Assembly: GCA_902491895.1 (NCBI GenBank)
Contig: CABUJH010000018.1
Location: forward strand, 1-30,407
DNA length: 30,407 nucleotides
Origin: an uncultured Collinsella sp.
Lineage (GTDB): Bacteria > Actinomycetota > Coriobacteriia > Coriobacteriales > Coriobacteriaceae
Direction: 5' to 3'
In this document: piece by piece, positions 16,404-23,404 of the stretch
Layout: each line of letters starts with the position of its first letter
How positions within the stretch are numbered: the stretch's first letter is position 1
Notes under the pieces: model-generated
The model's input: the letters and a program-made list of their open reading frames with translations, nothing else
What the model was told of the DNA's origin: nothing
Databases searched by the model: none
Translations under genes and position numbers: made by a program

Positions 16404-17341
16404 TGGTTTCTCCCGGGGCAGGTCTTTCCGCCGTTGCGATCGTCGGTCCGACGGCGGTTGGTAAGAGTGATGTTGCCGACCGTTTGGCGGCTCGTCTTTC
16501 GTCCGAAGTGCTGTCGTGCGATGCGATGCAAATCTATCGCGGCATGGACATCGGTACCGCAAAGATGGCGCCCGATGAGTGTACGGCGCCGCTGCGTCTC
16601 GTCGACATTGTAGAGCCGGGTGTGGCGTACTCTGCGGCGCTTTATCAGGCTGACGCTCGCGCGCATGTTGAGCGTTTGCTTGGCGAGGGCCGCCTACCGG
16701 TGTTTTGCGGGGGCACAGGCTTGTATCTCAAGGCCGCCCTCGATGAGATGGACTTTCCCTCGGGCGAACTTGAGGACGATCGCCGTGTGGGCTATCAGGA
16801 GCTTGCCGAGCGTATTGGCGAGGAAGAACTGCATGCCCTGCTTGCCGAGCGTGACCCCGAGTCCGCTGCGGTCATCCACCCCCATAATGTTCGCCGCGTG
16901 ATTCGCGCGCTCGAAATGTACGATGATGGCGTCTCCTATGCGCAGCAAAAGTCGCAGTTTAGTGTTCCGCGCGAGCATTATCACGCTCTGTGGTTTGGTC
17001 TGACGCGTAATCGCGAGGTGCTCTACGAGCGCATTAACCTGCGCGTCGATCTGATGTTTGAGCAGGGCCTTGTCGATGAGGTCCGCGGTCTTATGGACCA
17101 AGGGCTGGGAGATGCCCTGACTTCGATGCAGGCAATTGGCTATAAAGAGATTATCGATGCTTTCAATGGCGTGACGAGCATGGATGAGGCTCGCGAACTC
17201 ATTAAGATGCGTTCGCGTTGCTATGCCAAACGTCAGCTTTCGTGGTTTAAACGCGATGACCGCATCGTGTGGTTTGATATGGATGAATGTACGATCGATG
17301 AGGTCGTTGAGGATATCCTGCATCGTATTGAGGCTGTCTAA
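16403..17341 (+). CDS. miaA: tRNA dimethylallyltransferase MiaA
   Basis: MiaA transfers a dimethylallyl group to A37 of tRNA, making the substrate of MiaB. The 312-residue product has the P-loop GPTAVGKS near residue 15, the substrate-site stretch SCDAMQIYRGMDIGTAK, FCGGTGLYL, and a C-terminal RCYAKRQLSWF region. Length is typical. It overlaps miaB at its start and hflX at its end by one base each (TAATG junctions), so miaB–miaA–hflX is a tight operon. The same miaA–hflX neighbourhood is known in many bacteria. Confidence 0.96.
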   Translation: MVSPGAGLSAVAIVGPTAVGKSDVADRLAARLSSEVLSCDAMQIYRGMDIGTAKMAPDECTAPLRLVDIVEPGVAYSAALYQADARAHVERLLGEGRLPVFCGGTGLYLKAALDEMDFPSGELEDDRRVGYQELAERIGEEELHALLAERDPESAAVIHPHNVRRVIRALEMYDDGVSYAQQKSQFSVPREHYHALWFGLTRNREVLYERINLRVDLMFEQGLVDEVRGLMDQGLGDALTSMQAIGYKEIIDAFNGVTSMDEARELIKMRSRCYAKRQLSWFKRDDRIVWFDMDECTIDEVVEDILHRIEAV

Positions 17342-18630
17342 TGGCCCGTTTTCCCCTTGTTCCCACGGCACCCGAGCCCGAGCGTGCCATATTAGTTGGT
17401 GTTGAGTGGCGCGACAATGCGTGGCCGCTCGATCGTTCGCTTGACGAGCTTGAGCGCCTGGCCCATACGGCTGGCGCCCAGTGTGTGGCGCGTTTGTCAC
17501 AGCGTCTGGTTAAGCCGTATCCAAAATCGTTTATCGCTTCCGGTAAGGTTGAAGAGCTGTGCGGCCTGGTACATCGTATGGATGTCGATGTCGTTATTTT
17601 TGACGACGACCTGACGCCCTCGCAGCAATCCTATTTGGAGAAAGCCGTGGGCGAGCCGGTAAAGATTATCGATCGTACAGCACTGATCCTGGATATCTTT
17701 GGCCTGCATGCTCAGACGCGTGAGGGACGCCTACAGGTACAGCTGGCGCAGCTTCAATATCTGTTGCCTCGTCTGCGCGGTATGTGGAGCCATCTTGCCA
17801 AGGAGCAGACGCGCGGCGGCATCGGTTCGCGCTTTGGCCAGGGTGAAAGCCAGCTCGAGGTTGACCGTCGCTTGATTCGCAATAAGATTACCGCGCTTCG
17901 TCGTGAGCTTAAGCAGGTTGAACAGCGCCGCGATGTCCAGTCTAAGAGCCGCATTGAGTCACCGGCGTTTCGCGTCGCGTTAGCCGGTTATACCAATGCC
18001 GGTAAATCGACGTTACTCAATCGTCTGACCGGCTCTACGGTACTTTCGCAGGACAAGCTGTTTGCTACGCTCGACCCGACGACGCGTTCGTATCGCCTGC
18101 CCGGCGGTCGCGGCATGACGATCACCGATACCGTCGGCTTTATTCAAAAGCTACCGCATGGTTTGGTCGATGCCTTTAAATCGACGCTGTCCGAGGTGTT
18201 GGGTGCCGATCTAATTCTCAAAGTCGTAGATGCGTCTGACGAAGACTACGAGCGCCAGCTCGAGGCGGTCGATCGCGTTCTTGACGAGATCGGTGCCGGC
18301 GAGCGTTTGACGCTTACGGTGTTCAATAAAATCGATCTTCTCGATAGCGTTGATCGATTGAGTTTCCGTCGTCGTTATCCGGAAGCCGTTCTGTTCTCGG
18401 CCCAGACGGGCGAGGGACTTGACGATCTCGTCGACCGTATTGCTCGTGAGGCGGCTGCTACCGATGTGTTGCTCTCTGCTGATATCCCGTATCGCGAGGG
18501 CGCCCTCATTACGCTGGTGCATGAGCAGGGAACCCTTTTGCACGAGGAATATCTTGAGGACGGCGTTCGTATTGTGGCGAAGCTGCCGGCCCGTATCGCG
18601 CCGCGGCTCGAGCGTTATCGCACCGAGTAG
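17341..18630 (+). CDS. hflX: Ribosome-associated GTPase HflX
   Basis: HflX binds the 50S subunit and splits stalled ribosomes after stress. The 429-residue product has the HflX N-terminal domain with the glycine-rich segment around EQTRGGIGSRFGQGE. The GTPase domain has G1 GYTNAGKS at 216–223, G3 DTVGF, and G4 NKID. A C-terminal domain follows. The start overlaps the miaA stop. The last 16 nt overlap the end of the convergent DUF1624 gene, and no terminator separates them. Confidence 0.95.
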   Translation: MARFPLVPTAPEPERAILVGVEWRDNAWPLDRSLDELERLAHTAGAQCVARLSQRLVKPYPKSFIASGKVEELCGLVHRMDVDVVIFDDDLTPSQQSYLEKAVGEPVKIIDRTALILDIFGLHAQTREGRLQVQLAQLQYLLPRLRGMWSHLAKEQTRGGIGSRFGQGESQLEVDRRLIRNKITALRRELKQVEQRRDVQSKSRIESPAFRVALAGYTNAGKSTLLNRLTGSTVLSQDKLFATLDPTTRSYRLPGGRGMTITDTVGFIQKLPHGLVDAFKSTLSEVLGADLILKVVDASDEDYERQLEAVDRVLDEIGAGERLTLTVFNKIDLLDSVDRLSFRRRYPEAVLFSAQTGEGLDDLVDRIAREAAATDVLLSADIPYREGALITLVHEQGTLLHEEYLEDGVRIVAKLPARIAPRLERYRTE

Positions 18631-19319
18631 ACGAGCTCCAAAATGCCCAGAATGATGGGCTGATGCAGCAGATAAAAGGGGAGTGCATGACGTCCAAGGC
18701 TGGCGAGCGCCGGCAGGGGGTTGGCGTAGGCCCAACTTGGGGCGGTCTTACCGATTCCCTGCGCTATGTGTGCGGCGAAGTATCCTGCAAGATACATAAA
18801 GATAAACGGGATGATGGGGTAGTAATCACCTGAGATAAATCCAGGGCTCGGAAATCCTAGCCACGCCAGGTATGGGACAGGGTAGGTCGTTTTGGGGATG
18901 CTCCAGGTGAGGGCGAACAACACAAGGCATAGGGACATGCCCCATCTCGCGGAAATCTTCTTAAGGACGGGATTGGTCAACGCTACGATGCCGGTACATG
19001 CGGCCATACAGTAGATGATGCCAAAATTAACCGAATCGTCGACTGAGACAAGTGTTGTTGCCAACCAGACGACGAGTGCTGCTAAGGCGTATTTGGCGGC
19101 ACGTTTGATATTGTTGCACGAAAGAGTGCACATCCAACCCGCGATAAACAAGAATACCCAGCTGATGCTGGCGCGCCAGATGTCTTGAAAGACAGTCTGG
19201 GTAAACCAGGGCATATCCCAGTCGTACAGGTAGGCAAGATCGTAGCAAGCGTGAAAACCTGCCATTGAAATCATCGTAAACCCGCGAACGGTATCAAAGA
19301 TGGTGATGCGTTTTTGCAT
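18615..19319 (-). CDS. DUF1624 / HGSNAT-type membrane acyltransferase-like protein
   Basis: The 234-residue product is an integral membrane protein with about seven hydrophobic segments. Its N-terminus carries the DUF1624 (heparan-alpha-glucosaminide N-acetyltransferase catalytic domain) pattern: FDTVRGFTMISMAGFH, then CYDLAYL. Characterised relatives move acetyl groups across membranes; the substrate here is unknown. Its ATG shares a base with the lexA TAA (TAATG), so it is cotranscribed and probably translationally coupled with lexA. Its 3' end overlaps hflX by 16 nt on the opposite strand. Location downstream of lexA suggests it is made when LexA is made; that link is inference. Confidence 0.85.
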   Translation of the reverse strand: MQKRITIFDTVRGFTMISMAGFHACYDLAYLYDWDMPWFTQTVFQDIWRASISWVFLFIAGWMCTLSCNNIKRAAKYALAALVVWLATTLVSVDDSVNFGIIYCMAACTGIVALTNPVLKKISARWGMSLCLVLFALTWSIPKTTYPVPYLAWLGFPSPGFISGDYYPIIPFIFMYLAGYFAAHIAQGIGKTAPSWAYANPLPALASLGRHALPFYLLHQPIILGILELVYSVR

Positions 19320-19963
19320 TACGAGAACCGGCGCATTAAGCCGACGACTTTGCCCAAGATAACGGGATTCGTTGCATAGATAGGCTCCATGGTGTCATTC
19401 TCAGGCTGTAGGCGTACGCGTCCCTGCTCCTTGTAGAACGTCTTGACGGTCGCTGAACCATCAATCATGGCCACGACAATTTCGCCGTTCATGGCACTCT
19501 TTTGTTCACGGACGATGATGTAATCGCCATTGAAGATGCCGACATTGATCATTGAGCTCCCATGCACTTCAAGGATAAAGGAACCCTGATCAGTGGCGAT
19601 TTCGGTCGGGATCGTAAAAGTGTCTTCGATATTCTGCTCGGCCAGAATGGGAATCCCAGCCGCGACGCGACCAACGAGCGGTAGCGAGACCGTTCCGCGA
19701 GGTGCGGTTGGCTCGTCAGATTTAGAAATTGAGACAGAGGAACCGTCCTCGTTAAAGAGTTCCAGGGCGCGCGGTTTGGTGGCATCGCGCTTGAGTAGCC
19801 CGCGCGCCTCCAGGGCAGATAGATGGGCGTGCACGGTGCTGGGGGAGGAAAGGCCCACGGCAGAAGCCATCTCGCGCACGCTGGGCGGATAACCCTTCTC
19901 CTGCTGATATTCCTTGATGAAGTCGTAAATTTGCTGCTGACGCTTGGTAATTTTGCGAGCCAT
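19319..19963 (-). CDS. lexA: SOS repressor LexA
   Basis: LexA represses DNA-damage genes and cleaves itself when RecA is activated. The 214-residue product has a winged-helix DNA-binding domain (1–70; KRQQQIYDFIKEY, then GLSSPSTVHAHLSALE). It has the Ala102–Gly103 cleavage site in VGRVAAGIP and a peptidase dyad at Ser137 (HGSSM) and Lys174 (TVKTF). ATG at 19963 has GAGAGGA 7 nt upstream. A longer in-frame version from 20080 would run through the LexA boxes and is rejected. Two LexA boxes upstream imply autoregulation. Confidence 0.97.
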   Translation of the reverse strand: MARKITKRQQQIYDFIKEYQQEKGYPPSVREMASAVGLSSPSTVHAHLSALEARGLLKRDATKPRALELFNEDGSSVSISKSDEPTAPRGTVSLPLVGRVAAGIPILAEQNIEDTFTIPTEIATDQGSFILEVHGSSMINVGIFNGDYIIVREQKSAMNGEIVVAMIDGSATVKTFYKEQGRVRLQPENDTMEPIYATNPVILGKVVGLMRRFS

Positions 19964-19986
19964 CAGGGCATCCTCTCTACCCATGT

Positions 19987-20056
19987 CAAACAAATGTTCG
20001 AATTTTGCTTGACAGGAACAACTGTTCGAAGATAATAATAACCGAACATTCGTTCT
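19987..20056. promoter_or_regulatory. Shared lexA/LysM-gene control region with three LexA boxes
   Basis: Between the divergent genes lie three LexA-box-like sites: 19987–20000 (imperfect), 20015–20028 (GAAC AACT GTTC core) and 20043–20056 (CGAAC ATTC GTTC). For the plus-strand LysM gene, TTGACA at 20009–20014 and GATAAT at 20031–20036 form a promoter with the middle box in the spacer and the third box around the start point. For lexA on the minus strand, a weaker TTCGAA/CAAAAT pair 17 bp apart may serve, with the first box at its start point. Confidence 0.85.
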
Positions 20057-20123
20057 CGCGCTAGACATTTTTGTCCGCACGGCTTGATAAAACTGTTCTC
20101 AGCAAAACACGCGAGAGGAGAAC

Positions 20124-20576
20124 ATGATGAACGCAACGAATATGGTCCAGGGAAACCTCGCCCTTAAGCTCGAGACGCCTGCAGAACCCACTTTTACGGT
20201 TGTTCAGGGTGGCCGCTCCGGCTTTCAGCCTTTGACCGTAAAGCCTGCTCGCAATCAGCAGGCTGTAATCGCGCCGGCTCGCGTTGCCCTGAAGGTTCCG
20301 ACGATTGTCGCCGTTGCCGTTGCGCTTACGCTCTTCTTTGTCCTCGCTATGTCGGTCTTTAGCGCTCGTCACGCCGCGTATGCCGAGTCCGTTTCCAACG
20401 TTACCTACGAGACCATTCGCGTTCAGCCTGGTGATTCTCTTTGGTCGCTTGCCGAGGAATATCCAATCGAAGGCCTTTCCACGCAAGAGACTTCCGACAT
20501 GATCCGTAACGTCAATCATCTGGAGCATGGTTCGCTCGCCGCCGGTGCGCATCTTAAGGTTCCTGCTCGTTCGTAA
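20124..20576 (+). CDS. LysM membrane protein, YneA-like SOS cell-division inhibitor
   Basis: The 150-residue product has a 60-residue basic N-terminal region, one membrane helix (about 61–80) and an extracellular LysM domain (about 95–148; YETIRVQPGDSLWSLAEEY to LKVPAR). Small single-span LysM proteins encoded divergently from lexA are known SOS division suppressors (Bacillus YneA; mycobacterial Rv2719c). Gene order, promoter and architecture all match. LexA boxes overlap its promoter. ATG 20124 or the adjacent ATG 20127 may be used; GAGAGGAG lies just upstream. The function is inferred by analogy, as these proteins share little sequence. Confidence 0.85.
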   Translation: MMNATNMVQGNLALKLETPAEPTFTVVQGGRSGFQPLTVKPARNQQAVIAPARVALKVPTIVAVAVALTLFFVLAMSVFSARHAAYAESVSNVTYETIRVQPGDSLWSLAEEYPIEGLSTQETSDMIRNVNHLEHGSLAAGAHLKVPARS

Positions 20577-20589
20577 TCATTATCGCGCT

Positions 20590-20633
20590 GCGCATGGTAC
20601 CCTTGTTATCGTTTAAGAGGAGGTACCATGCGC
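20590..20633 (+). promoter_or_regulatory. Hairpin enclosing the nrdR ribosome-binding site and start codon
   Basis: Positions 20590–20601 and 20622–20633 are perfect 12-nt reverse complements separated by 20 nt. The 3' arm contains the nrdR ATG (20628–20630), and the ribosome-binding site AAGAGGAGG (20615–20623) sits at the loop edge. In RNA, folding would hide the start codon. At DNA level the same palindrome could be an operator. Confidence 0.65.
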
Positions 20634-21071
20634 TGTCCCAAATGCGGCAAGGCACATACCCGCGTCGTTGATTCTCGTATGCAGGAGTCAAATAACACCA
20701 TTAAGCGCCGTCGCGAATGTTGCTCGTGTAACTATCGCTTTACAACGTTTGAGCGATGCGAAGACCCAATCGAGGTCATTAAGTCAGACGGAACCAAGCA
20801 GCGGTTCGATCGCAATAAGCTGCTCGTCGGCTTGATGCGCGCCACCATCAAGCGCGATATCGACACTAAGAAGCTCAATGAGATTATCGACGATATCGAG
20901 GTCGAGCTGCGTTCTCGTACGCTGACGGCCGTCACGTCCCATGAGTTGGGTGACATGGTGCTCAAGCGCTTGGCCAAGATCGACAAGGTGGCGTACATCC
21001 GCTTTGCCTCGGTCTACCGCGATTTCAAAGACGTCGATGAGTTTCTGCAAGAGCTTGACAAGCTAAGGTGA
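20628..21071 (+). CDS. nrdR: Transcriptional repressor NrdR
   Basis: NrdR senses dATP/ATP and represses ribonucleotide reductase genes. The 147-residue product has an N-terminal zinc ribbon (MRCPKCG, then CCSCNYRFTTFE, with four cysteines) and an ATP-cone domain (about 48–138) including VIKSDGTKQRFDRNKLLVG. Length is typical. It is 51 nt after the LysM gene, and dut starts 4 nt after its stop, so nrdR–dut is a unit for dNTP balance. The start codon lies inside a 12-bp hairpin. Confidence 0.97.
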   Translation: MRCPKCGKAHTRVVDSRMQESNNTIKRRRECCSCNYRFTTFERCEDPIEVIKSDGTKQRFDRNKLLVGLMRATIKRDIDTKKLNEIIDDIEVELRSRTLTAVTSHELGDMVLKRLAKIDKVAYIRFASVYRDFKDVDEFLQELDKLR

Positions 21072-21075
21072 TTCC

Positions 21076-21519
21076 ATGTCCAACATTACCGTCAACATAA
21101 AGCGTCTCGACCCCACCGTCGAGCTTCCCAAATACGCCCATCCCACCGATGCCGGTTTGGATCTGCGCTCCAACGAGGACTGCGTCCTGAGGCCCTTCGA
21201 ACGTCGTCTGGTCTCTACTGGGCTGGCCATCGCCCTGCCCGACGGTTACGCCGGCTTCGTCCAGCCCCGCAGCGGCTTGGCCATCAAGCAGGGCCTGTCT
21301 ATAGTCAATACGCCGGGCCTCATCGACGCCCACTACCGAGGAGAACTCAAGGTTATCCTCATCAACCTGGATCCCTCCAACAACATCCAAATCAACAAAG
21401 GCGACCGCATCGCCCAACTCGTCATCCAAGAAGTCCCCACGGTTAACCTCATAGAAGTAGAAGAACTAGACGAAACCGACCGAGGCAACGGAGGCTTCGG
21501 TTCTTCTGGTGTGGCTTAG
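21076..21519 (+). CDS. dut: Deoxyuridine 5'-triphosphate nucleotidohydrolase (dUTPase)
   Basis: Dut hydrolyses dUTP to dUMP, keeping uracil out of DNA and feeding dTMP synthesis. The 147-residue product has the five trimeric-dUTPase motifs: DAGLDLRS, PRSGLAIKQG, LIDAHYRGELKV, GDRIAQLVI and the C-terminal GNGGFGSSG that closes over the active site. The start lies 4 nt after nrdR and is coupled to it. The last 60 codons switch to A-ending codons (GAA, CGA, GGA, CTA, ATA), unlike the start of the gene and its neighbours. Confidence 0.97.
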   Translation: MSNITVNIKRLDPTVELPKYAHPTDAGLDLRSNEDCVLRPFERRLVSTGLAIALPDGYAGFVQPRSGLAIKQGLSIVNTPGLIDAHYRGELKVILINLDPSNNIQINKGDRIAQLVIQEVPTVNLIEVEELDETDRGNGGFGSSGVA

Positions 21520-21555
21520 CCCATTTCTTCGTTGAAAATGGGCGTCGTAATGCCC

Positions 21556-21659
21556 GCTCGCCCCTGGGAGGCCCCTATATATCATCCCGTGCTCAAACAT
21601 TCTCGCTTCGCTGCGAAACTGCGCGCGGGACGATATATAGGGGCCTCCCAGGGGTGAGC
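21556..21659 (+). repeat. Palindromic element family A, copy 1
   Basis: Two 37-nt arms, 21556–21592 and 21623–21659, pair with one mismatch and two G–T pairs. The core at 21591–21624 matches the core of copy 2 in inverted orientation, starting GCTCAAACATTCTCGCTTCG. The outer two thirds of each arm differ from copy 2 but remain self-complementary. It lies just downstream of dut in a convergent intergenic region. Confidence 0.88.
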
Positions 21660-21733
21660 TACGTTTACATGCTCGTAATCGGTTATGGCTTCCCATCTGA
21701 AGCCGAATGCTGTATCTAGAAACTGTGTCTAAC

Positions 21734-21784
21734 AAGTAATCCGATCTGACAAAGAGACGGCTCCTTTGTCAGATCGGATTACTT
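21734..21784. repeat. Perfect 21-bp hairpin between family A copies
   Basis: Positions 21734–21754 and 21764–21784 are exact reverse complements with a 9-nt loop. No clear T-tract follows on either strand. It lies between the convergent dut and glycosyltransferase genes and could act as a bidirectional terminator or be a further repeat type. Confidence 0.8.
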
Positions 21785-21858
21785 TGATTACTTGTTTCCG
21801 AGTTCCCCTTCGCTGCTTTTCGTAGGGTAACCGATATGGCTGCTAGTGCGTACGTATA

Positions 21859-21971
21859 GCCGTGGCGCAGGGCGCCCACACATATCGTTCCACGCGCAGT
21901 TTCGCAGCGAGCGAAGCGAAGCGAGAATGTTTGAGCATGGAATGATATGTGTGGGCGGCCTGCGCCACGGC
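21859..21971 (-). repeat. Palindromic element family A, copy 2
   Basis: Arms 21859–21895 and 21935–21971 are 37 nt each, as in copy 1, and pair with two mismatches and one G–T pair. The core (21894–21936) is the reverse complement of the copy 1 core with a short insertion of GCGAAGC-like units. It ends 13 nt before the 3' end of the glycosyltransferase gene. Confidence 0.88.
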
Positions 21972-21984
21972 GGACAGTCCAATG

Positions 21985-23286
21985 TTAGCGGATATGCGCA
22001 GGCTTGCCGCCCCAGTAGAAGCGGCAGAAGGCTCGTTTGCGCTTTTGGGGTTTGCCTACGAGCTCCATGGTTGCGATGGCTATATCTTCGGCTGCGTGGG
22101 GGCGGCGTAGTACTTCGCCGTTGATGAGTAGGGCTTTGAGTGATTCGGGATGGTCGTGCAGGTGACGTAGGGTAACGATGAGCTCTCGTGCGGTGGTGAC
22201 ATGCATGCTGGCGCCCATGCCGGTGAGCATCGTGGTGTTGGCCTTTTCCTGGCCATAGGACTTGCCCAGCAGGATCATCGGCAGATGTGCGCATAGGCAC
22301 TCGGTGACGGTGAGCCCGCCCGACTTGAGGATTGCCAGGTCGCAGCCGTGCATGAGGGCCGCCATGTCATCCACGTAGTCCAGAACTGTGACGTTTTCGA
22401 GCTTCATGGCGTCGAAGAGCGTTTTGAGTCGGGCGGCGTATTCCTTATCCTTGCCCGGCAAAAAGATAAAGTGCATGTCCTCGAAGCTGCGCAGGAAGGG
22501 GAGGGTGCGGTCCATCTCCGCGCGAAAGCGAACGTACGGTTGAGGTAAACTGGCGCCGGCCATTACCAGCACAATGGTCTTGTCGACGGGGAGGTTGAAC
22601 TTCTGAAGTTCTTCCTTGCGACTGTAATCCGTGTCAAACCCGGCGCGAATGGGGATACCTGTAATGCGAATCTTTGCTTCGGGGACCTTACGGGGGCGGA
22701 GCGTTTCGGCCATAAATTCGTTGGCAACACAGAATAGATCGGTGTCCTTGTGGGGCCACCAGCCCTCGACTTCGTAGTCGGTCGGTACGCAGATGACCGG
22801 ATAATCGATACCCGTAATTACGCGGGCACCCACGGCAACATTGGCTGCTGTGATGTGCGTTGCGACCACAGCTATGGGCCTGCGGCTACGAATATATTCG
22901 TTGAAGGCGGGGAACATAATTCGCGACCATGCCGTGCCGCCACCCCAAAGAAGATGTCCCGTAAGCGTATATCGCCAGGTCAGGTCGTAGATGGGGCGCG
23001 TTGCTCCCGTAAAAGAAGCCGCGGTCTTATTGCCGTCAAATTTAATACGTCCAAAATCAAGGATATCGAGCACTTCAATCTCAACATCCTCGGGGATGCC
23101 GCTGTTGCCGCGGATGAGGTCGAATGCCTGCGCAATCGCATTTGCGGCGGCCTTGTGGCCCGAGCCGACCGAGGCGTGAACGATGGTCACGAGAGGTTTT
23201 TGCTGAGCCAAGAGCGAGGTTTGCTCCGATTGGGGAGTGCTGTGCGTGAGCAGGGGAGCGTCGTCGCTCGTCTGCGTCTGATCCAT
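21985..23286 (-). CDS. GT28 diacylglycerol glycosyltransferase (UgtP/MGDG synthase-like)
   Basis: The 433-residue product belongs to the MGDG-synthase/UgtP group, which adds sugars to diacylglycerol to make membrane glycolipids and lipoteichoic-acid anchors. The N-terminal nucleotide-sugar fold has the landmark VHASVGSGHKAAANA (36–50). The C-terminal GT28 domain has LAILKSGGLTVTECLCAHLP, the donor-binding region. The chosen ATG at 23286 follows GGGGAG by 6 nt; in-frame extension to 23325 is unsupported. It is divergent from trxB and converges on dut across a repeat-filled gap. The exact sugar and number of additions cannot be read from sequence. Confidence 0.9.
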   Translation of the reverse strand: MDQTQTSDDAPLLTHSTPQSEQTSLLAQQKPLVTIVHASVGSGHKAAANAIAQAFDLIRGNSGIPEDVEIEVLDILDFGRIKFDGNKTAASFTGATRPIYDLTWRYTLTGHLLWGGGTAWSRIMFPAFNEYIRSRRPIAVVATHITAANVAVGARVITGIDYPVICVPTDYEVEGWWPHKDTDLFCVANEFMAETLRPRKVPEAKIRITGIPIRAGFDTDYSRKEELQKFNLPVDKTIVLVMAGASLPQPYVRFRAEMDRTLPFLRSFEDMHFIFLPGKDKEYAARLKTLFDAMKLENVTVLDYVDDMAALMHGCDLAILKSGGLTVTECLCAHLPMILLGKSYGQEKANTTMLTGMGASMHVTTARELIVTLRHLHDHPESLKALLINGEVLRRPHAAEDIAIATMELVGKPQKRKRAFCRFYWGGKPAHIR

Positions 23287-23404
23287 CGATAACTCCCCTT
23301 CGACGTTGTAACACGGATTTATCATTGTAGTGCATGAGTGTCACGTTCACGTAAATTTGGGTATGAGCGCAAAGAACGTCAATGTATCGACGAGAGGATA
23401 TTCC

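Noticed and set aside
19964..20080. N-terminal extension of LexA
   Set aside because: It would translate across two LexA boxes and the divergent promoter; the MARKITKRQ start has a good ribosome-binding site.
21846..22124. 92-residue plus-strand frame over family A copy 2
   Set aside because: It is read from the palindrome and the antisense of the glycosyltransferase end; composition follows the repeat, not a protein.
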